Positions 42,108 through 47,441 of a stretch of 47,441 nt of DNA are shown here, piece by piece. The translations under genes and the position numbers were made by a program. Origin of the DNA: Actinomyces oris (GTDB lineage: Bacteria > Actinomycetota > Actinomycetes > Actinomycetales > Actinomycetaceae); contig NZ_MSKL01000004.1 of assembly GCF_001937665.1 (NCBI RefSeq), forward strand, positions 22,687 through 70,127, given 5' to 3'. How positions within the stretch are numbered: the stretch's first letter is position 1; each line of letters starts with the position of its first letter. The notes below the pieces were generated by a model. The model had not been told where the DNA came from and searched no databases. It was given only the letters and a program-made list of their open reading frames with translations.

Positions 42108-43336
42108 ACCGCACCCCCGATGAGGGCGTGGTAGACCTCCGTGTGCGCAGCGGCGCAGGCCTCCCAGGTGAAGGTCCGGGCGCGCTCGCGGCCGGCCGCG
42201 GCCAGCTCGTCGTGCTCCGGACCGACGGCCCGGGCGAGCCTGCCCGCGATCTCGTGCGGTGAGGCGGGGTCGGCCAGCAGGCCGGTCTCCCCGCACACCT
42301 CGGCCATGCAGGTCCCGGTGCTGGTGACGACGGGGGTCCCGTAGGCCATGGCCTCCAGGACCGGCAGACCGAAGCCCTCCCAGATGGAGGGGAAGCAGAA
42401 GGCGCGGGCGCCGCAGTAGGCGGCCGCCAGCTCGTCGTCATCGAGCCTGCCGGTGACGTGGACCCGATCCCCCAGCCGGGTCAGCAGCTCGCGCTCGGCG
42501 GCGTCGTCGCCCCACCCGGCCGGACCGACGAGGACCAGGTCGAGGTCGCCGGCGTCGTCGTGCTCCTCGATGAGGAGGGCGAAGGCCCGCAGCAGTCCCA
42601 GCAGGTTCTTGCGCGGCTCGCGCGTGCCCGTCCACAGGATGTAGTCGCGCGTGAGGCCCCGGGTGGCCCGGAAGTCCCCGATCTGCTCGTCGCTGACGGG
42701 ACGAGTGCGCACCCCGTGCGGAATGACATAGAGGCGGGCGGCATCGATCCCCGCCGCGATGCAGTCGTCGGCAGTGGCCTGGGAAGGGACGATGATGGCG
42801 CTCGCCTCGGCGATGACGCGCTCCAGGGAACGGCTGAAGTAGGCGTTGCCGCGTGCGGTGAAGTGCTCGGGCGCGCGCAGGAAGGCCAGGTCGTGCACGG
42901 TGACGGCCAGCGGCAGCGAGGTGGGGGGCAGGGCCCAGGTCGTGGCGTGAATGAGCTGGGCGCCGGGCAGGATGGACTCGGCCCGTGGCAGTCCCAGGCG
43001 GTTCCAGGACTCGTACAGGGCGGCGCGCGGCAGGTGGGACGAGCGCATCGGCATGGGCGGCAGGCCCGTCTCCCTGGGCGACGGCGCCGCCTGGTGGCGG
43101 GCGGTGATTCCGGCCACGGGCACCTGCCGGGCGCGCAGGGCCCGGGACAGCTCGACGATGTAGGTGCCCGAGCCCCCGGGGACGGGCTGCCACAGCTGCT
43201 CCACCACCATGCCCACCCGCGGGCCGCGGGGACGAACAGGGCGGCGGGAGCCGTTGACATCGGACGTAGCCGTGCGGGAGTCGGAGGGGGAGGAAGGGAC
43301 CGGGGAGTGCGCCGGGCGGGAATGATCTGCGCTCAT
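42104..43336 (-). CDS. Glycosyltransferase family 4, mannosyltransferase-like
   Basis: 410 residues. The first ~38 residues are low-complexity. GMVVEQLWQPVPGGSGTYIVELSRAL is the GT4 acceptor-side glycine loop, IHATTWALPPTSLPLAVTVHD a family motif, and YILWTGTREPRKNLLGLLRAF with FCFPSIWEGFGLPVLEAMAYG the donor side, including the E-x7-E-type residues. The pattern is typical of WbpY/WbdB-like alpha-mannosyl- or rhamnosyltransferases. TACTCT at 43348-43343 (minus) ends 6 nt before the ATG and there is no Shine-Dalgarno sequence, so the mRNA may be leaderless. The divergent neighbour at 43384 is a related GT4. Confidence 0.87.
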   Translation of the reverse strand: MSADHSRPAHSPVPSSPSDSRTATSDVNGSRRPVRPRGPRVGMVVEQLWQPVPGGSGTYIVELSRALRARQVPVAGITARHQAAPSPRETGLPPMPMRSSHLPRAALYESWNRLGLPRAESILPGAQLIHATTWALPPTSLPLAVTVHDLAFLRAPEHFTARGNAYFSRSLERVIAEASAIIVPSQATADDCIAAGIDAARLYVIPHGVRTRPVSDEQIGDFRATRGLTRDYILWTGTREPRKNLLGLLRAFALLIEEHDDAGDLDLVLVGPAGWGDDAAERELLTRLGDRVHVTGRLDDDELAAAYCGARAFCFPSIWEGFGLPVLEAMAYGTPVVTSTGTCMAEVCGETGLLADPASPHEIAGRLARAVGPEHDELAAAGRERARTFTWEACAAAHTEVYHALIGGAV

Positions 43337-43383
43337 GGGCTCAGAGTACGGGGTGGCCGCGCGCGGCGCGGTAGCCTGCCGTC
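43337..43383. promoter_or_regulatory. Compact bidirectional promoter with two start-proximal -10 boxes
   Basis: A 47-nt spacer between two divergent GT4 genes. On minus, TACTCT (43348-43343) is 6 nt from the ATG at 43336. On plus, TAGCCT (43372-43377) is 6 nt from ATG 43384. Neither gene has a Shine-Dalgarno sequence. Both transcripts are predicted to begin at or next to the start codon. No good -35 hexamer is visible. Confidence 0.55.
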
Positions 43384-44505
43384 ATGAAGGTTCTTCTTGA
43401 TGCGACGGCGATCCCGGCTGATCTCGGAGGTGTGGGGCGCTATGTCGATGACCTCGTGCCCGAGCTCATCGCCTCAGGCGTCAACCTGGCCATGGCCGTC
43501 CAGCAACGGGATGTGGCGCACTTCTCCGCCAAGGTGCCTCGTGCCCACCTCTTCCCGGTCCCGCAGTCCATGGAGTCGCGCGGCGCCCGAATGGCCTGGG
43601 AGCAGACGGGGCTGCCTGCCCTCATTCATCGGATCCGCCCCGATGTCCTGCACTCGCCTCACTACACTTTCCCGGCCCTGCACCAGGTGCCCGTGGTCGT
43701 CACCCTTCACGACGCCACGTTCTTCTCCCACCCGCAGGCGCACTCGCCCTTCAAGCAGAAGTTCTTCACCAGCGCCATCCGCCGGGCCGTGCGTCGGGCC
43801 GACGCGCTCGTCGTGCCCTCCAAGGCCACTCGCGACGAGACCATCAAGTACGTCGGCGGCAGCCCCGAGCGCTTCCACGTCGCCTACCACGGCGTGGACA
43901 CCTCCATGTTCCATCCGGTCGACGACGCCGAACGGGCCCGCGTGGCCGCCTCCCTCGGCCTGGAGGGCAAGCGCTACATCGGTTTCCTGGGGACCCTCGA
44001 GCCCCGCAAGAACGTTCCCAACCTGGTGCGCGCCTGGAGGGCGGTCTTCCATGACTCCGACGACGCCCCGGCCCTGGTCCTGGCCGGAGGACCCGGCTGG
44101 GACGCGGACATCGAGCCCGCCCTGGCCGAGGTCCCCCCGAACCTGAACGTTCTGCGGCCCGGCTACCTGCCCCTGGAGGATCTGCCCGGGTTCCTGTCCG
44201 GATGCGAGATCCTGGCCTACCCCTCCATCGGCGAGGGCTTCGGCCTGCCGGTGCTTGAGGCCATGGCCTGCGGGGCCGCCGTCCTCACCACCCGCGAGCT
44301 GAGCCTGCCGGAGGTCGGTGGCGACGCCGTGGCCTACTGCGGCTCCGATGCTCAGGCCATTGCCCGGGCCCTCGTGGTCCTGGACGCCCAGCCCGAGCGG
44401 CGTCGGGCTCTGGGAGCCGCCGCCCTCCAGCGGGCCGCCGAGTTCACCTGGAAGGCCTCCGCCCAGGCGCACGTCGAGGCCTACCGCGCCGCCATGGCGC
44501 GCTGA
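43384..44505 (+). CDS. Glycosyltransferase family 4, mannosyltransferase-like
   Basis: 373 residues. VLLDATAIPADLGGVGRYVDDLVPELI is the acceptor-side glycine loop, VLHSPHYTFPALHQVPVVVTLHD a family motif, and YIGFLGTLEPRKNVPNLVRAW and LAYPSIGEGFGLPVLEAMACGAAVLT the donor-side motifs with the E-x7-E pair. It resembles the divergent GT4 at 42104 in both halves, so the two may have arisen by duplication and add neighbouring residues. rmlD follows 121 nt downstream, with its own ribosome binding site and a candidate promoter. A leaderless transcript is predicted from TAGCCT. Sugar donor unknown. Confidence 0.87.
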   Translation: MKVLLDATAIPADLGGVGRYVDDLVPELIASGVNLAMAVQQRDVAHFSAKVPRAHLFPVPQSMESRGARMAWEQTGLPALIHRIRPDVLHSPHYTFPALHQVPVVVTLHDATFFSHPQAHSPFKQKFFTSAIRRAVRRADALVVPSKATRDETIKYVGGSPERFHVAYHGVDTSMFHPVDDAERARVAASLGLEGKRYIGFLGTLEPRKNVPNLVRAWRAVFHDSDDAPALVLAGGPGWDADIEPALAEVPPNLNVLRPGYLPLEDLPGFLSGCEILAYPSIGEGFGLPVLEAMACGAAVLTTRELSLPEVGGDAVAYCGSDAQAIARALVVLDAQPERRRALGAAALQRAAEFTWKASAQAHVEAYRAAMAR

Positions 44506-44626
44506 CGCCTCGTGCCCCTCGATTGACTCTCTTTCACTGCAGCGTGCTCGTGTAGGCTTCACTGGTAGGTCACTCCTATGTGGGACTTCGGCGAGACGAC
44601 GCCTGGCGGGAAGGAAAAGACGGCCA
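44506..44626 (+). promoter_or_regulatory. Spacer with candidate rmlD promoter
   Basis: TAGGCT at 44553-44558 is a -10 candidate. The best -35 (TTGACT at 44523-44528) is 24 nt away, which is too far, so the promoter is uncertain. AAGGAAAAG near 44611 is the ribosome binding site for GTG 44627. Confidence 0.35.
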
Positions 44627-45556
44627 GTGAACGAGAGCATGCCTCTGCAGACTGAGGGGACCTCCCTCCCATGTGCCGGGCGCGAAGAAGGGCAGACGCG
44701 CTGCCGCGTTCTCGTCACCGGTGCCAACGGACAGCTGGGGCGTGCGCTCATGGCGCTCCTGCCACAGGCGGGATTCCAGCCCACCGGCGTCGATCTGCCG
44801 GAGGTGGACATCTCTGACACGGCCGCCATGTCCGCCTGGGACTGGTCCGGCTACGACGTCATCATCAATGCCGCCGCCTGGACCAATGTGGACGGGGCGG
44901 AGACCCCTGAGGGCCGCCGTCTGTCCTGGCGAGCCAATACGGTGGGGCCGGTCAATCTGGCTCGGGCGGCCACCCAGCACGGCCTGACCCTGGTGCACAT
45001 CTCCACCGAGTACACCTTCGACGGCGCCACACCGGTTCACACCGAGGAGGAGACCCCCTCGCCGCTGGGGGTCTATGGGCAGTCCAAGGCCGCAGGGGAC
45101 GCCGCCGTCAGCGTCTGCCCCCGCCACTACCTGGTGCGCACCTCCTGGGTGGTGGGCGATGGGAAGAACTTCGTCAAGACGATGCTCTCCCTGGCTGAGC
45201 GCGGCATCGCGCCGAGTGTCGTGTCCGACCAGACCGGCCGCCTCACCTTCGCCTCCGACCTGGCCGCGGGGATCATCCACCTCATTTCCTCGGGCGCCGA
45301 TTACGGCACCTACAACCTCTCCGGCGACGGTCCGATCCTCTCCTGGGCCGATATCGCCAAGCGGGTCTATGAGCGTGCCGGACACAGTCCCGACGAGGTC
45401 ACGTCCGTCACCACCGAGGAGTACTACGCCGATCAGGAGGGGATCGCCCCGCGGCCGCTGAGCTCTGCCCTGGATCTTTCCAAGATCAAGGCCACGGGCT
45501 TCACCCCGGCCGACTCCTCGGAGCGCCTGGAGGCTTATCTTCGGGAGCTCCTGTAG
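44627..45556 (+). CDS. rmlD: dTDP-4-dehydrorhamnose reductase
   Basis: 309 residues from GTG 44627 (an in-frame ATG at 44639 is also possible); the frame is open far upstream but overlaps the GT4 gene. RVLVTGANGQLGRALMALL is the NAD(P)H site, INAAAWTNVDGAET, HISTEYTFDGATP, the VYGQSKAAGD Tyr-x3-Lys and RTSWVVGDGKNFVKTML are RmlD motifs, here with STEYTF where many enzymes have STDYVF. It reduces dTDP-4-keto-L-rhamnose to dTDP-L-rhamnose. RmlA and RmlC must come from elsewhere in the genome. It is a single protein and not the RmlC-RmlD fusion found in some actinomycetes. Confidence 0.92.
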   Translation: MNESMPLQTEGTSLPCAGREEGQTRCRVLVTGANGQLGRALMALLPQAGFQPTGVDLPEVDISDTAAMSAWDWSGYDVIINAAAWTNVDGAETPEGRRLSWRANTVGPVNLARAATQHGLTLVHISTEYTFDGATPVHTEEETPSPLGVYGQSKAAGDAAVSVCPRHYLVRTSWVVGDGKNFVKTMLSLAERGIAPSVVSDQTGRLTFASDLAAGIIHLISSGADYGTYNLSGDGPILSWADIAKRVYERAGHSPDEVTSVTTEEYYADQEGIAPRPLSSALDLSKIKATGFTPADSSERLEAYLRELL

Positions 45557-45610
45557 GTTGAATCCGACCGGATTGCAATCCCTAGTCCCTGTTTCCCGTC
45601 GGAGATCAGC

Positions 45611-47347
45611 ATGAGACGTGAGCTCGCAAAATACTTACGACTGCCGACTTCAGTCCGCTCTGCGACTTCAGTGGCGTCGCCGCGGCGATCGGCACTGATC
45701 GCTGGGCTTCTCCTATTCCTCATGCTGCTCACCGGGCTCGGGTGGGCGGTGTCCTCGCCAGTGCAGGGCTCTCCTGACGAGGACTATCACCTGGGTAGCA
45801 TTTGGTGCCCGCGTCCGGCGGACGGGTCATGCAAGATGGATACGGTCAATGGTAAGCCAGTGGTCCGTGTCCCCATCGCGGTGGCCAGCGATGTCGTGGA
45901 ATGCTATACCTTCAAATCGAGTATCTCTGCGGGGTGTGTGCCTGGATATCAGGACTCCGAGATAGGGTGGTCGGCGCGTTTTGACAACGGCGCCTACCCG
46001 GTTGGCTACTACCACTTTCATCACCTCTTCGTCGGGCATGACGTGCAGACCTCGGTACTGGTCATGCGCGGGGTCAATGTGCTGATCGCTGTCACTCTTC
46101 TGGGGGCAATCGGCTTCTGTGCTCCCCAGAGGTTGAAGCGACCGCTGATCGGGGCGGTCGCAGCCTCGTGGATCCCCATGGGGGTCTATTTCATCTCCTC
46201 CGTCAATCCCAGTTCATGGTCCATCTCAGGGCTGCTGGTGTATACCTCGGCGCTGTATCTGGCAACTCAGCAGGAAGGGCGTCCCCGCAGCATCCTGCTG
46301 CTCTGTGCCGTGACTGGTGCCGTCATGTGCCTGACATCTCGGTATGATGCGGCCTTCTTCCTTCTTATTGTTGGCCTCGCCCTGCTCTTCAGTGTGCGAT
46401 GGACTCGTCGGAGATGGCCGGAGCTGAGCGTTCTTGTCGGGGCGGCTGTCGTCGGCTCCATTGTCTTCACATCATCGTCCCAGACGTCTAAAGTCGCCTA
46501 CTTCTCCCGTGTCGCGAATTTGATGGATTCGGTTGTCGGGAAGTCCTTGTTGGTTCTTCTTGTTATCGGTCTTGCTCTGATTTTCGCTGTGCGACGGGCT
46601 CGGCGATGGTGGCGAGAGCTGTGTGTTGCTGCCGGAGTCGTTGTCTTCGTATTCTTCACCTTCATGTCGTCGTTGCAGGTGTCCAGGGTCTCTATCTTCT
46701 CCCGGCTTGAGGAGCCGGCTCATTCTGCTGCTGAACAGTCTTTCTTCGAGAAGCTGATCGTCGGGATAGAGACCGCACCGAAGTATCTTGGCGGGTTCTG
46801 GGGGCATGCGTGGAGCCCGGGTTGGTACGATGTTCCTTTGCAGATCCGCAGCCCCCATATGTTGACTATTATGGCGGCGGGAGCATTTGTGGCAGTGTCT
46901 CTTCGTCGTGGTGGGTGGCGCAAGTGGGCGGCTCTAGCGGTTCTTGTGGTGACGATGATCGGGCTCCCGGCGGTGTTCTACGCGAACGGTGCCATGAATC
47001 CTATCGAGGAGTACCAGGCCCGGTATCTCTTCCCGCTGCTGGCGCCCACCTTCTTCCTCATGCTGTCCATTGATCAGGATGAAAGGGAATGGTTCACGGC
47101 CCCGCAGGCCGTCTGGGTCTTCATCTGCGGGGCGGTCTGCCAGGCGATCAGCCTGCATACGCTGATCATGCGGTATGTTCACGGGAACAGGGAGCCCTGG
47201 GAGTTCAATCTCAACAAGGAGATCGAGTGGTGGTGGAACGTGCCCGTGCCACCGATGACGGTCTGGTTCCTCACGACATGCGTTGCCACCGCGGCATTGG
47301 GGATCGCTGCGGCGCTGCTGACGCGTACAGCCGATCAGCAGGAGTAG
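45611..47347 (+). CDS. DUF2142 polytopic membrane protein, GT-C-like
   Basis: 578 residues, with GGAG upstream of ATG. A short basic N-terminus precedes the first span (ALIAGLLLFLMLLTGLGWAV). A long extracytoplasmic loop follows with QGSPDEDYHLGSIWCPRP, the acidic-rich motif (PDExxH-like) typical of DUF2142, then about ten further spans and a soluble loop near FFEKLIVGIETAPKYLGGFWGH. DUF2142 proteins are predicted GT-C glycosyltransferases using polyprenyl-phosphate sugars; the acidic motif would be the active site. Codon use and base composition are visibly less GC-rich than any neighbour, and cysteines in the loop (WCPRPADGSCK, VECYTF, AGCVPG) could form disulphides. The gene may have been acquired separately. 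Confidence 0.8.
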   Translation: MRRELAKYLRLPTSVRSATSVASPRRSALIAGLLLFLMLLTGLGWAVSSPVQGSPDEDYHLGSIWCPRPADGSCKMDTVNGKPVVRVPIAVASDVVECYTFKSSISAGCVPGYQDSEIGWSARFDNGAYPVGYYHFHHLFVGHDVQTSVLVMRGVNVLIAVTLLGAIGFCAPQRLKRPLIGAVAASWIPMGVYFISSVNPSSWSISGLLVYTSALYLATQQEGRPRSILLLCAVTGAVMCLTSRYDAAFFLLIVGLALLFSVRWTRRRWPELSVLVGAAVVGSIVFTSSSQTSKVAYFSRVANLMDSVVGKSLLVLLVIGLALIFAVRRARRWWRELCVAAGVVVFVFFTFMSSLQVSRVSIFSRLEEPAHSAAEQSFFEKLIVGIETAPKYLGGFWGHAWSPGWYDVPLQIRSPHMLTIMAAGAFVAVSLRRGGWRKWAALAVLVVTMIGLPAVFYANGAMNPIEEYQARYLFPLLAPTFFLMLSIDQDEREWFTAPQAVWVFICGAVCQAISLHTLIMRYVHGNREPWEFNLNKEIEWWWNVPVPPMTVWFLTTCVATAALGIAAALLTRTADQQE

Positions 47348-47409
47348 CCGGCTCTCCGGCGTCCTCGTCAGGAACGGGGTCGTGTAGTCGAGTCGACGCT
47401 GAAGGCTGC

Positions 47410-47441
47410 GGGCGGGCGGCACCAGCTGGTGCCGCCCGCCC
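47410..47441. terminator. Perfect 32-nt palindrome at the window edge
   Basis: GGGCGGGCGGCACC (47410-47423), AGCT, then GGTGCCGCCCGCCC (47428-47441) form a perfect 14-bp stem around a self-complementary AGCT. It lies 63 nt after the DUF2142 stop and ends exactly at the last base, so any T-run or longer stem is outside the window. It is most likely a strong, possibly bidirectional terminator ending the locus. Confidence 0.7.

Overview
The window is a very GC-rich, gene-dense stretch that looks like a cell-surface polysaccharide locus of an actinomycete. The best guess is an oral Actinomyces (A. oris/naeslundii group). Reasons: GTG starts are common; LCP (LytR-CpsA-Psr) wall-ligases, an LGFP-repeat amidase and DUF6541/DUF6020/DUF2142 membrane proteins occur together; and L-rhamnose and probable 6-deoxytalose genes are present, sugars known from Actinomyces walls. 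The genus is inferred, not proven. I saw no rRNA, tRNA, CRISPR array, insertion sequence or phage gene.

Layout. (A) 37-2835: two LCP ligases on the minus strand, divergent from a family 2 glycosyltransferase (2943-3998). (B) 4035-5188: a DUF2304 membrane protein and a polyprenyl-phosphate-sugar synthase-like GT2, resembling the streptococcal GacJ/GacI pair. (C) 5442-13171: acetyltransferase, aminotransferase and 3-dehydrogenase of the WlbB/WlbC/WlbA (WbpD/E/B) type, a flippase, two GT4 enzymes and a WbpI-like 2-epimerase. (D) 13462-23381: two GT4s, two paralogous DUF6541 membrane proteins, an asparagine-synthase-like enzyme and a WbpA-like UDP-sugar 6-dehydrogenase. (E) 23402-27632: a small ABM-fold protein, a DUF6020 membrane protein, a second polyprenyl-phosphate-sugar synthase-like GT2 and RmlB. 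(F) 28040-30217: a secreted PGRP/amidase with LGFP repeats whose 3' end is frameshifted by a 16-bp tandem duplication. (G) 30417-39886: two RgpF-like rhamnan synthesis proteins around a short SDR, a membrane O-acyltransferase, a probable dTDP-L-rhamnose 4-epimerase, and a Wzm/Wzt ABC exporter whose ATPase has a carbohydrate-binding-type C-terminus. (H) 39908-47347: two GT2s, two GT4s, RmlD and a DUF2142 membrane protein of visibly lower GC. A perfect 32-nt palindrome closes the window.

How the parts may work together. Blocks C and D hold all five enzyme types needed to turn UDP-GlcNAc into a UDP-2,3-diacetamido-2,3-dideoxy-mannuronic-acid-type donor. The asparagine-synthase-like enzyme beside the 6-dehydrogenase is a candidate for amidating that uronic acid. 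RmlB/RmlD (RmlA and RmlC are not in the window) plus the 4-epimerase would supply dTDP-L-rhamnose and dTDP-6-deoxy-L-talose to the RgpF and GT2/GT4 enzymes. Export could use the flippase, the ABC transporter or both. Polyprenyl-phosphate-sugar synthases with large GT-C-like membrane proteins suggest side-chain decoration outside the membrane. The LCP enzymes would join the glycan to the wall.

A recurring regulatory theme is a TANNNT box 6 to 8 nt before the start codon of six promoter-proximal genes, with no Shine-Dalgarno sequence. This predicts leaderless mRNAs.
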